Positions 34,644 through 42,621 of a stretch of DNA of 64,000 nt are shown one piece after another. The stretch is from positions 1,178,001 through 1,242,000 of the forward strand of contig NC_002936.3 of NCBI RefSeq assembly GCF_000011905.1, read 5' to 3'. Below the pieces are notes generated by a model. That model did no database searches. It was not told where the DNA came from and saw only the letters and a list, made by a program, of their open reading frames with translations. Each line of letters begins with the position of its first letter. Position 1 is the stretch's first letter. Made by a program: the position numbers and the translations under genes. Source of the stretch: Dehalococcoides mccartyi 195. GTDB taxonomy: Bacteria > Chloroflexota > Dehalococcoidia > Dehalococcoidales > Dehalococcoidaceae.

Positions 34644-35840
34644 ATGACATCACAGGTGGAAACGGACAAAGGTTTTATCTCAGACAGAGCCAAAGAGCTC
34701 AAGCCTTCTGGCATACGCAAATTCTTTGACCTGGCCGCCAAGATGGGCAGCGGAGCTATATCTCTGGGTGTGGGTGAACCTGACTTTACAACCCCGTGGC
34801 ATATCCGCGAATCTGCCATTTACGCTCTGGAAAAGGGCTACACCATGTATACCTCTAACGCCGGGCTTTTGGAACTCCGCCAGGAGATAGCCAAATACCT
34901 GTACCAAACCTACAAACTGGAGTACAACCCCGAAACCGAAATCTTAATAACCGTGGGCTCAAGTGAGGCTTTGGACCTGGTTATGCGGGCTACCCTGAAC
35001 CCCGGTGACGAAGTGCTTATGACTGACCCGGCTTATGTAGCTTATCCTTCCTGTGTCTTTATGGCATACGGCAACCCGGTCCAGATACCCACTTTTGAAG
35101 CTAATAATTTTGAAATAAGTGCGGCAGATATTGCCCCCAGAATTACCCCCAAGACCCGTTCAATTTTGCTGGGGTATCCTTCAAACCCCACCGGGGCGGT
35201 TATGCCCAAGGCCAAACTGGCCGAGATTGCCAAGCTAGCGTGCGAGAAGAACCTGCTGGTGGTATCTGACGAGATATATGACAAGATTATCTACTCCGGT
35301 TTTGAACATACCTGCTTTGCCACTTTGCCGGGTATGCGCGAACGGAGTGTAATTATCAACGGCTTTTCCAAAACATATGCCATGACCGGCTGGCGGATTG
35401 GCTATGCGGCCGGTCCGGCGGATATTATTCAGGCTATGACCAAGATACATCAGCATACCATGCTGTGTGCTCCCATTGCTGCCCAGAAAGCCGCCCTGGA
35501 AGCCCTGAAGAATGGTCATGATGACGTGCGGCTGATGGTAGAGGAATATGACCGCCGCCGCCGGTTTATAGTAAAAAGTTTCAACGATATGGGGCTGTCC
35601 TGCTTTGAGCCCAAAGGCGCTTTTTACACCTTTCCTTCAGTCAAAAAAACCGGACTGAGTTCAGCCGAATTTGCCGAAAAGCTGCTCCTGGAAGAAACGG
35701 TGGCCGCCGTACCCGGCACTGCTTTTGGTGATAGCGGCGAGGGTTACCTGCGCTGCTGTTACGCTACCTCCATGAAAGATCTAGAAGAAGCCATGAAGCG
35801 TTTCCGCCACTTTTTAAAGCACAACTGCCCCGGGATGTAA
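34644..35840 (+). CDS. Class I/II PLP-dependent aminotransferase
   Basis: 398 residues. Family G-E-P-D-F at about 44-48, Y-P-S-N-P-T-G-A, D-E-I-Y-D and the PLP lysine in S-K-T-Y-A-M-T-G-W-R-I-G-Y (about 239). Closest in layout to aspartate/alanine-type (AT-I gamma) enzymes of the PatA group. Exact amino acid specificity cannot be decided. GAGG precedes the ATG. Confidence 0.92.
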   Translation: MTSQVETDKGFISDRAKELKPSGIRKFFDLAAKMGSGAISLGVGEPDFTTPWHIRESAIYALEKGYTMYTSNAGLLELRQEIAKYLYQTYKLEYNPETEILITVGSSEALDLVMRATLNPGDEVLMTDPAYVAYPSCVFMAYGNPVQIPTFEANNFEISAADIAPRITPKTRSILLGYPSNPTGAVMPKAKLAEIAKLACEKNLLVVSDEIYDKIIYSGFEHTCFATLPGMRERSVIINGFSKTYAMTGWRIGYAAGPADIIQAMTKIHQHTMLCAPIAAQKAALEALKNGHDDVRLMVEEYDRRRRFIVKSFNDMGLSCFEPKGAFYTFPSVKKTGLSSAEFAEKLLLEETVAAVPGTAFGDSGEGYLRCCYATSMKDLEEAMKRFRHFLKHNCPGM

Positions 35841-35865
35841 GCCGCTTATCTATACTGTAAAACTA

Positions 35866-35892
35866 AAGCCCCGCCAAAAGCGGGGCTTATTT
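35866..35892. terminator. Bidirectional terminator between the aminotransferase gene and trpS
   Basis: AAGCCCCGC/GCGGGGCTT (35866-35888) with T-rich flanks both ways. Confidence 0.85.
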
Positions 35893-35921
35893 TATAACCT
35901 TAAATTTGCTAGTGATTGGAA

Positions 35922-36893
35922 TCAGCGGAGATTCATTTTCCGGCGGACTTCATCAATAGTCTCCCGGGCTATCGCTCCTGCCCGTTCCGCCCCGTCTGCC
36001 ATAATGCGGTAAATCTCATCAGGGTTTTCAGCCAGCTTGCTTCTTTTTGCCCGGATGGGGCGCAAGTAGACGTTGATAGCTTCGGCCAGAGCCCGTTTGC
36101 ACTGAACACAGCCTATGCGGGCGTTCCGGCAGTCATCTGCAATCTGGGCTACTGCCTGGGGACTGAAATAATTATGCAGTTTGTACACGTTGCAGATATC
36201 GGGGTGGCCGGGGTCGGTCTTATACTGGCGGGCAGGATCAGTAACCGCACTCATTACTTTTTTGGCAGTCTCTTCCTCTGACAGAGCCAGCTCAATATGA
36301 TTGTTGAGCGACTTGCTCATTTTGTCCTTGCCGTCCAGACCAACCACCGTGGGAAAATTGGTCAGGCGTGCCTGCGCCTCAGGGAAAGTATCCCCGAATT
36401 TTTCATTGAACCGGCGGACTATCTCACGGGTAAGCTCCAGATGAGGCAGCTGGTCAACCCCCACCGGCACTAAGTCAGCCTTGTAAAGGGATATATCTGC
36501 CGCCTGAAGCACCGGATAGCCTACCAGACCATAGTTAACATTGTCAGGGTGCATCCTGACCTTTTCCTTGAAGGTGGGCACCCGAAGCAGCCAGCTTAGA
36601 GGGGTAATCATGCCGAACAGGGTAAAGAGTTCGTTTATTTCCGGCACCTGAGACTGAACAAACAGGATACACTTTTTGGGGTCCAGACCCGATGCCAGCA
36701 AATCCAGCATCATTTCATATATGTTTTCTTTTAAGGCATCCGTTTCTTCCAGAGTGGTCAGGGCGTGAATGTCTACTACGCAGTAAATACATTCGTAATC
36801 ATCTTGCAAGGCCACATAGTTTTTAACCGCTCCAAGGTAGTTGCCCAGATGGAGACGGCCTGTGGGACGGACACCGGAAAAAACCCGTTTCAT
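35922..36893 (-). CDS. trpS: Tryptophanyl-tRNA synthetase
   Basis: 323 residues. HIGH-type motif T-G-R-L-H-L-G-N-Y near 11-19, K-M-S-K-S near 191-195, and Y-P-V-L-Q-A-A-D in between. AGGAGGAG precedes the ATG. Compact form without extra domains. Confidence 0.97.
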   Translation of the reverse strand: MKRVFSGVRPTGRLHLGNYLGAVKNYVALQDDYECIYCVVDIHALTTLEETDALKENIYEMMLDLLASGLDPKKCILFVQSQVPEINELFTLFGMITPLSWLLRVPTFKEKVRMHPDNVNYGLVGYPVLQAADISLYKADLVPVGVDQLPHLELTREIVRRFNEKFGDTFPEAQARLTNFPTVVGLDGKDKMSKSLNNHIELALSEEETAKKVMSAVTDPARQYKTDPGHPDICNVYKLHNYFSPQAVAQIADDCRNARIGCVQCKRALAEAINVYLRPIRAKRSKLAENPDEIYRIMADGAERAGAIARETIDEVRRKMNLR

Positions 36894-36947
36894 TTGCTCC
36901 TCCTAAATAACAGGTGGATTGTAACATAAGCTAAAGCTAATTTAAAG

Positions 36948-37802
36948 CTAAGTTCCGGCTGAAAGGCTGCCCAGATACGAACAAACTTCGGATATAGTAG
37001 TTTCGTCAGTGGAAGCCCCGGAGGTAATGCCGATGCGGTTTACCCCCCTAAGCCATCCGGTTTGCAGTTCCGAAGCAGTCTCTATCAGATAGGTGTTTGA
37101 TACGGTCTTGCACAAATCCAGCAGGTGGCGGGTATTGGCGCTGTTATGCCCGCCGATAACCAGCATCAGGTCTACCCTGCCTGCCAGTTCCAAAGCGGCT
37201 GTCTGCCGCTCCCGGATATCGTGGCAGAGAGTATCCGCTATACGGATTTCAGCATCTTTCACCAGAGCCTGGTCTATCACATTTTTAACAAACGAGGTGA
37301 AGCCGGTGGGTATCTGGGTGGTTTGGGAAAGCACCCCTATATAACGGGATACATCTGGCACGTCAACCAGTCCCTGCGGATTAAGGGTAGCCAACCCGTC
37401 CCCGCCTGCCCAACCCATAATGCCCTTAACCTCCGGGTGGTTTACATCACCGTAGATTACGGTAAAAAAACCGGCATCATGAAAGCGTTTGGCAGCTACC
37501 TGAGCCCTTTTTACAAACGGACAGGTGGTATCCACTACCTCCAGCCCCTTAGATTTCAGTTCATCTAAAACTAAAGGCCCCACCCCGTGGGAGGAAATGG
37601 CTACCGTCCGGCCAGAAATGTCTTCTATATTTTTTACTACCCGGACACCCATGCCCGAAAGGCGGTTTAAGACCTGCTGGTTATGCACCAAAGCCCCCAG
37701 CGTCTCCACCCCACCCTTTTCGGCGGCAGTTTTCTCCAGTATGTTTATGGCACGCCGTACCCCAAAACAAAAACCGATATTAGATGCGCATTCCACTTTC
37801 AT
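36948..37802 (-). CDS. ispH: 4-hydroxy-3-methylbut-2-enyl diphosphate reductase
   Basis: 284 residues. Cluster cysteines in G-F-C-F-G-V-R-R-A (about 12), T-T-C-P-F-V (about 94) and in the region D-T-L-C-H-D (about 192) are present, as are H-N-Q-Q-V and S-S-H-G-V-G. Terminal step of the MEP isoprenoid pathway. The TATAAT lies 11 bases from the ATG, giving a 5' leader of only about four bases. Confidence 0.96.
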   Translation of the reverse strand: MKVECASNIGFCFGVRRAINILEKTAAEKGGVETLGALVHNQQVLNRLSGMGVRVVKNIEDISGRTVAISSHGVGPLVLDELKSKGLEVVDTTCPFVKRAQVAAKRFHDAGFFTVIYGDVNHPEVKGIMGWAGGDGLATLNPQGLVDVPDVSRYIGVLSQTTQIPTGFTSFVKNVIDQALVKDAEIRIADTLCHDIRERQTAALELAGRVDLMLVIGGHNSANTRHLLDLCKTVSNTYLIETASELQTGWLRGVNRIGITSGASTDETTISEVCSYLGSLSAGT

Positions 37803-37813
37803 AGCTAAAAGCC

Positions 37814-37842
37814 ATTATATCCCGTATATCCTGCCAAAACAA
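37814..37842 (-). promoter_or_regulatory. ispH promoter
   Basis: Minus strand TTGTTT (37837-37842), 17-bp spacer, TATAAT (37814-37819). Back-to-back with the aldolase promoter; only seven bases separate the two -35 boxes. Confidence 0.7.
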
Positions 37843-37849
37843 ATAGTTC

Positions 37850-37878
37850 TTGATTTAGATGCTTTAATGCTACATAAT
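37850..37878 (+). promoter_or_regulatory. Promoter of the aldolase/kinase pair
   Basis: TTGATT (37850-37855), 17-bp spacer, CATAAT (37873-37878), then eight bases and the ATG: leaderless mRNA predicted. Confidence 0.7.
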
Positions 37879-37886
37879 GGCTTAAG

Positions 37887-38897
37887 ATGACTATCAGTGC
37901 CGGTAAACTGCTTAACCTGACTGCTCTGGCCAGCCAGAGAGGTTTATTTGAGATTGCGGCTATGGACCACCGCGGCTCCATAAAAAAGCACCTCTGCCCG
38001 AAAACCACCGAAGAAGAATGCTACCGCAGCCTGGCTGATTTCAAACTGAGCCTTTGCCGGGCTTTTTCAGGGCAGGCCAGCGCCGTACTCCTTGACCCCA
38101 TTTACGGGCTGCCTGAGTGCCTGGCCCAAAACGCCATTGCACCCGGCTGCGGCTTGCTTGTCAGCCTGGAATCAAGCGGTTACTGCGGAGAGGCTGAGTA
38201 CCGGACTACCGAACTTCTTAAAAACTGGGGGGTAAACAAGATAAAACTGCTGGGGGCAAACGCCGTCAAGCTGCTGCTTTATTACCGCCCGGATATAAAA
38301 GATTTAGCCAAGACCCAGCAGCTTCTGGTAAAAACCGTGGCTGACGAATGCCGCAAACTGGATATCCCCTTTGTGCTGGAGCCTGTTACCTACCCCACCG
38401 GGCAGGAACTGAAAAATGCCGGGCTTTTTGCCAAAAACAAACCGGGTTTAGTCCTTTCCACCGTAGAAGATTTGGCAGGACTGGGTATAGATATACTCAA
38501 GGTGGAGTTTCCCGCCGACCTCCGCTTCAGCCTGACCGAAGATGAGGCCTTTATATCCGCCCGAAAACTGGACTCCATCTGTCCCGTACCCTGGGCTATA
38601 CTCTCTGCCGGGGCGGATTTTAACCTGTACGTGCGTGAACTGGAGATAGCCTGCCAGTGCGGGGCATCCGGTTTTCTGGCCGGCAGAGCCGTCTGGCAGG
38701 AAGCTTTGGAGATAACCAACCCGGTAAACCGCCAGGATTTTATAAACCGCGTGGCCGCCGAAAGGTTTAAACGCCTGTGTCAGATAGCCGAAAATACGGG
38801 ACGCCCCTGGCATGAAAAACTGGGACTTAAAGCGGGTAATTTTATAAACCCCAGCCCCACCTGGTATGCCAACTACCAGCCGGGAGAAAACCCATGA
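37887..38897 (+). CDS. Tagatose-1,6-bisphosphate aldolase-like (LacD family) protein
   Basis: 336 residues. A-A-M-D-H-R-G-S-I-K-K-H at about 27-38 is the LacD-family start; candidate Schiff-base and active-site lysines lie in K-I-K-L-L-G-A-N-A-V-K-L-L-L-Y-Y-R (about 116-132) and in D-I-L-K-V-E-F-P. The adjacent PfkB kinase overlaps by four bases, so the pair would phosphorylate and cleave a ketohexose phosphate, or run in reverse in this autotroph-like carbon economy. The exact sugar is not readable. Confidence 0.82.
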   Translation: MTISAGKLLNLTALASQRGLFEIAAMDHRGSIKKHLCPKTTEEECYRSLADFKLSLCRAFSGQASAVLLDPIYGLPECLAQNAIAPGCGLLVSLESSGYCGEAEYRTTELLKNWGVNKIKLLGANAVKLLLYYRPDIKDLAKTQQLLVKTVADECRKLDIPFVLEPVTYPTGQELKNAGLFAKNKPGLVLSTVEDLAGLGIDILKVEFPADLRFSLTEDEAFISARKLDSICPVPWAILSAGADFNLYVRELEIACQCGASGFLAGRAVWQEALEITNPVNRQDFINRVAAERFKRLCQIAENTGRPWHEKLGLKAGNFINPSPTWYANYQPGENP

Positions 38898-39826
38898 TTA
38901 CCACCGTTACCCTAAACCCCTGTCTGGACAAACACATAGACGTGCATGGTCTGGTACTGTACGAAACTAACCGCTGGCATCTTATGTCCAAATATGCCGG
39001 CGGCAAAGGCATAGATGTGTCACGGGCGATACATGAAATGGGAAATGATACCATTGCCTGCGGTTTTCTGGGCAGTGAAGAGGGACGGGAGATAGAAACC
39101 CTGCTTGCAAAACAGGGGCTTAAATACCGCTTCACTCCCATAAGCCAGCCTACCCGAAGCTGTTTTATAATATACGACACTAAAACCCGCCGCCAGACTA
39201 ATCTTAACGCCCCCGGCCCGCGGATAACGCCGTCTGAACTGAAACTTTTTCACGAAGACCTGCACAGGGAAAGCGCTTCGTCAAACATTATTGTTATGTC
39301 AGGCAGCGTACCGCCGGGAATACCTTCAAACGTCTATTTCACCCTTATCAAGAGCGCCCATAAACTGGGCAAGCAAACCATACTGGATACCACCGGCAAA
39401 TACCTGCGGGCAGGGCTTAAGGCTAAACCCTGTCTGGTAAAGCCTAATATCCGCGAAGCGGAAGAGCTGCTGGGCAGGAAACTGGAAACCGAGGCTGAAA
39501 TAATACTGGGGGCTAAGGAAATAGTCCAAATGGGAGCGGGCATAGCGGTAATCTCCATGGGCAAAAAGGGGCTGATAGCCAGTGACGGCAAGCAGGTTAT
39601 AAAAGCCAGCTCTCCCTATGTGCGGGTAAAAAGCGCGGTGGGGGCGGGTGATTCAACGGTGGCCGGCTTGGCCATATCCCTTTGCCGAGGGGACAGTCTG
39701 GAAGAAGCCTGCCGTTTAGGTGTAGCCATGGGGACAGCCGCCGTGATGACGCCGGGCACCGAACTCTGCCACCGCGAAGACGTTTTGTACTGGCTGCCCC
39801 GCATTAAAATCCGCCGTTTAGCTTAG
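38894..39826 (+). CDS. PfkB-family sugar-phosphate kinase (LacC/FruK type)
   Basis: 310 residues. T-V-T-L-N-P-C-L-D near 4-12 and G-G-K-G-I-D-V-S-R-A near 37-46 are typical of 1-phosphofructokinase/tagatose-6-phosphate kinase, and the catalytic base is in S-A-V-G-A-G-D-S-T-V-A-G (about 250). Coupled to the LacD-type aldolase. Specificity unknown. Confidence 0.9.
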   Translation: MITTVTLNPCLDKHIDVHGLVLYETNRWHLMSKYAGGKGIDVSRAIHEMGNDTIACGFLGSEEGREIETLLAKQGLKYRFTPISQPTRSCFIIYDTKTRRQTNLNAPGPRITPSELKLFHEDLHRESASSNIIVMSGSVPPGIPSNVYFTLIKSAHKLGKQTILDTTGKYLRAGLKAKPCLVKPNIREAEELLGRKLETEAEIILGAKEIVQMGAGIAVISMGKKGLIASDGKQVIKASSPYVRVKSAVGAGDSTVAGLAISLCRGDSLEEACRLGVAMGTAAVMTPGTELCHREDVLYWLPRIKIRRLA

Positions 39827-39829
39827 TTA

Positions 39830-40699
39830 TCAGGGGATATCCATAATATTTAATAGCCGCTGGTAAGCCGCAATGGTATTGGCAATTACCCAGGCCATAT
39901 CCTCACGCACATCATCGGAAGCCCTTTCCAGCGCCAGATTAAGCGCATCCTGATTGGCAATGGCGGAAAGGAAGATATAATACTGGGTAGTCCCAACACT
40001 GCCGCCCGGAGTTTCAGGCATCCCCGGGGTTTTATCAGGTGCTTCTACTGAGGGCAAACCCAATATTTCAGTATCATCTCTGCCTTGGGAATTATCAGCA
40101 GACATCATACTGCTTTCAGCCCATATCAGGTTTGCCATAACAGACAGAGCGGAATTCAGCTTGTCATTAGTCTGCCTTAAAAGGCTGACCTGATTGGTAT
40201 CCGACAGATAAATTATCTCGGCAACCCTTCTGTCGGCAATCTGGTTCATGGTATTCAGCTTACCCTCATCACTAAAGGAAACGTTCAGCCAGAGTTCTTC
40301 GGTTGCCAGCTTTACACTGTAAAGGGGGCTGTCAGGCATACTGCCGGAAGCCGCCACCGCTACCCCTCCGCCTGAAACGAACAGGAACATCAGAGCGCCG
40401 ACAAGGCCGCTTGCCCAGTTAAGACGCCACCGGAAAAAGCCTTTCTTGTGCTTGCTTTCATTCAGGGCAGACATAAATTCGTAACGGGCTTTGGCTTTGA
40501 ACGACTCCGAAGGCTTGCAGCCTGAGGCAAGGGCATTAATACCGATAGCTGTTTTCAGTAAAGGAGCCAGCTCCACCGCCTGGTCGGGATATAAGCGGAG
40601 ACAGCTTTCCAAATCCTGCCCGTCTATAAGAATACGGTCCAGGCATTCACTCAGGATATTATCAAATTCGGGGTTATTTTTTACATTCATTTTATTCAC
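39830..40699 (-). CDS. Single-TM DUF5667-type protein partnered with an ECF sigma factor
   Basis: 289 residues. Cytosolic N-terminal part (about 1-90) with a L-R-L-Y-P-D-Q-A-V-E-L-A-P-L-L helix motif, one membrane segment at about 97-118, then an outside domain starting G-S-M-P-D-S-P-L-Y-S-V-K-L-A-T-E, the DUF5667 signature. Start overlaps the sigma gene stop by four bases. The arrangement suggests an anti-sigma or signal-sensing partner; that role is inferred. Confidence 0.82.
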   Translation of the reverse strand: MNKMNVKNNPEFDNILSECLDRILIDGQDLESCLRLYPDQAVELAPLLKTAIGINALASGCKPSESFKAKARYEFMSALNESKHKKGFFRWRLNWASGLVGALMFLFVSGGGVAVAASGSMPDSPLYSVKLATEELWLNVSFSDEGKLNTMNQIADRRVAEIIYLSDTNQVSLLRQTNDKLNSALSVMANLIWAESSMMSADNSQGRDDTEILGLPSVEAPDKTPGMPETPGGSVGTTQYYIFLSAIANQDALNLALERASDDVREDMAWVIANTIAAYQRLLNIMDIP

Positions 40700-41235
40700 G
40701 CTCCAGAGAGCATTCGGCGGAGTGATGACACTGCACTGTGCTGCAGCGCCTTGACCGCACCCGGAGTTTTATTCATTATTTTGGCCACTTCGGCAATAGG
40801 CAAATCCGAAGAAAACCGCAGGGAAATGACCTCCTGCTGGGCGGGTGTAAGTTTACCGGATACCTCCACAAACTTTTCATAATCTATATTTACTTCGGTA
40901 GTTTCCACCGGGTCATCGGCACAGGCCAGCGGGGTGACTACTTCTATATCCAGCACAGGCTGGCGGCTTCTCTTCCGCAGATAGTCCACTATCTGGTTAT
41001 GGGCAATACGGTAGAGCCAGGCAGAGAAAGGGGTATTATCCTGCCACTTGAAGGAAGATATAGACCGGAGCATGTTCATAAAGACCTGCTGGGTCAAATC
41101 TTCGGCCTCCATTTTATTCCCGATTTTCAAGGCAATATAGCGATAAATCTTATCGAAATATTCCTCATATAATCTGGCAAAGGCATGCTCGTCTTTTTGT
41201 TGAGCAAGCTCAACCAGGCGTTTCTCTGTCTGCAC
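40696..41235 (-). CDS. ECF-type RNA polymerase sigma factor
   Basis: 179 residues from the GTG at 41235 (AAGGGG upstream). Region 2: F-A-R-L-Y-E-E-Y-F-D-K-I-Y-R-Y, D-L-T-Q-Q-V-F, S-A-W-L-Y-R-I-A-H-N. Region 4: L-T-P-A-Q-Q-E-V-I-S-L-R-F...I-A-E-V-A-K-I-M-N-K-T-P-G-A-V-K-A-L. A longer 197-residue reading exists but its extra segment lacks a ribosome site. Divergent from the pilus locus, whose control by this factor is possible but unproven. Confidence 0.93.
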   Translation of the reverse strand: MQTEKRLVELAQQKDEHAFARLYEEYFDKIYRYIALKIGNKMEAEDLTQQVFMNMLRSISSFKWQDNTPFSAWLYRIAHNQIVDYLRKRSRQPVLDIEVVTPLACADDPVETTEVNIDYEKFVEVSGKLTPAQQEVISLRFSSDLPIAEVAKIMNKTPGAVKALQHSAVSSLRRMLSGA

Positions 41236-41597
41236 CAGTAAGATCCCCTTTTTTGGCCGGCCTCTTTTTGAGGACTCCCGGCCGGTCAAACCCGGTTATT
41301 TACCCGTGCACAAATTATAACGAAGCAGTTTTTAAAAAGATAGCAACCCGAATTCGCCAAATCCCAGCCAGCAGCAAATATTTTTTTATAAAATCCGCTT
41401 TATTTAGACCCGGGGGTTGCAATCCTGAGCGGTTTCCGTCATTATAGGAAATATATCCCTTTTGGCTTCCTCAAGTTATCTTAACTCATATTACTATTTT
41501 CCTATAACGGTTAGTACATTCGGGGGATTGGATAGTACAGTTTATATCATGTATAGTTCTGAATAGTTAGGTTAAGATACTTTAAGAAAGGACTGCC
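41236..41597. other. Divergent intergenic region between the sigma factor and pilus-locus regulator
   Basis: No gene. Plus strand TTGGAT (41528-41533), 18-bp spacer, TATAGT (41552-41557) is a usable promoter for the HTH gene; on the minus strand a TATAAT (41314-41319) with poor -35 may serve the sigma operon. AT-rich in the middle. Confidence 0.5.
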
Positions 41598-41816
41598 ATG
41601 TCAAATCATGAAGATACTACAGTTTCCCCGATGCTGACTACCAGTGAAGTCGCCCATATGCTGAATGTACACATAAATACCGTCCGCCGCTGGAGCAACC
41701 AGATGGTGCTGAAATCCTACCGGATAGGGGCACGCGGTGACCGGCGTTTCCGCAAGGAAGATGTGGAACAATTTTTGGAGCGGGAAGGCAAGACCAAATC
41801 CCTCAAAGAAACTTAA
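41598..41816 (+). CDS. Excisionase/MerR-like HTH protein
   Basis: 72 residues: L-T-T-S-E-V-A-H-M-L-N-V-H-I-N-T-V-R-R-W-S-N and G-D-R-R-F-R-K-E-D-V-E-Q-F-L. Related in fold to the HTH part of the receiver fusion at 1908-2450, but free-standing. AGGA before the ATG. A regulator gene follows after 21 bases; the two may act together on the pilus locus. Confidence 0.9.
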   Translation: MSNHEDTTVSPMLTTSEVAHMLNVHINTVRRWSNQMVLKSYRIGARGDRRFRKEDVEQFLEREGKTKSLKET

Positions 41817-41837
41817 AGCTAAAAAAAGAGGCGGGCA

Positions 41838-42515
41838 ATGGAAGACAACAGTAAGATCAGGGTAATGGTCATAGATGAGCAACCTTTTTTCAGGGCGGGT
41901 GTTGCCCAGGCCTTATCCGACAACAACTTTGAGATACTCCCAACCGATACCCACAGAGACCCAATGGAACAGATTGAGAGCAGCCTGCCGGATGTGGTAC
42001 TTTTGGGTTCAGACCTGGTGGCGTACAGCGGGCTAGATTTGGGCAGGCGGATTGTACGCACCTTCCCCAATACCAAGGTTATTATCCTTTCCCCAAACCC
42101 GAATGATACCGAGCTGTTTGAATGCATCAGGACAGCGGCTGTGGCCTGTTTGAAAAAAAGCAGCACGGCTGATGAGCTTATTGAGACTATCCGCCGGGCT
42201 AACCGGGGAGAATACCCTATAAATGAAAGCCTGATGACCAGCCCCAACCTGGCCAAACAGGTGCTGGCCCAGTTTCAAGACGTATCCCTGCTGGGCAAAG
42301 ATGCTTCCAATTTCGTTACCCCTTTAACCAACCGCAAAAAACAGATACTGACCCTTATTGCCAATGGCAATACCAACAAACAGATTGCCAACAATCTGGA
42401 AATAAGTGAACAGACCATAAAGAACCACGTCAGCGCCATTTTACGCAAATTGAACGCTAATGACCGGGCACACGCTGTTGTAGTGGCCATCCGCTGCGGC
42501 TTGATAAATATATAA
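41838..42515 (+). CDS. NarL/LuxR-type response regulator with degenerate receiver
   Basis: 225 residues. Receiver domain at 6-125 and LuxR HTH at about 155-220 (L-T-N-R-K-K-Q-I-L-T-L-I-A-N-G-N-T-N-K-Q-I-A). The acidic pocket (I-D-E) is present, but the phosphoacceptor aspartate expected after P-D-V-V-L-L is a glycine (G-S-D-L). It is therefore probably not phosphorylated in the usual way. Located directly before pilB. Confidence 0.9.
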   Translation: MEDNSKIRVMVIDEQPFFRAGVAQALSDNNFEILPTDTHRDPMEQIESSLPDVVLLGSDLVAYSGLDLGRRIVRTFPNTKVIILSPNPNDTELFECIRTAAVACLKKSSTADELIETIRRANRGEYPINESLMTSPNLAKQVLAQFQDVSLLGKDASNFVTPLTNRKKQILTLIANGNTNKQIANNLEISEQTIKNHVSAILRKLNANDRAHAVVVAIRCGLINI

Positions 42516-42621
42516 ATTTGGCTTATTTTTGACAAATAGTTGCACCTTTAGGTGAATTATGCGTAAGATATGATAAGTAACTGGATAAAAAGCCAATAAA
42601 CAAGCTGGAATGTAGTAAGAA

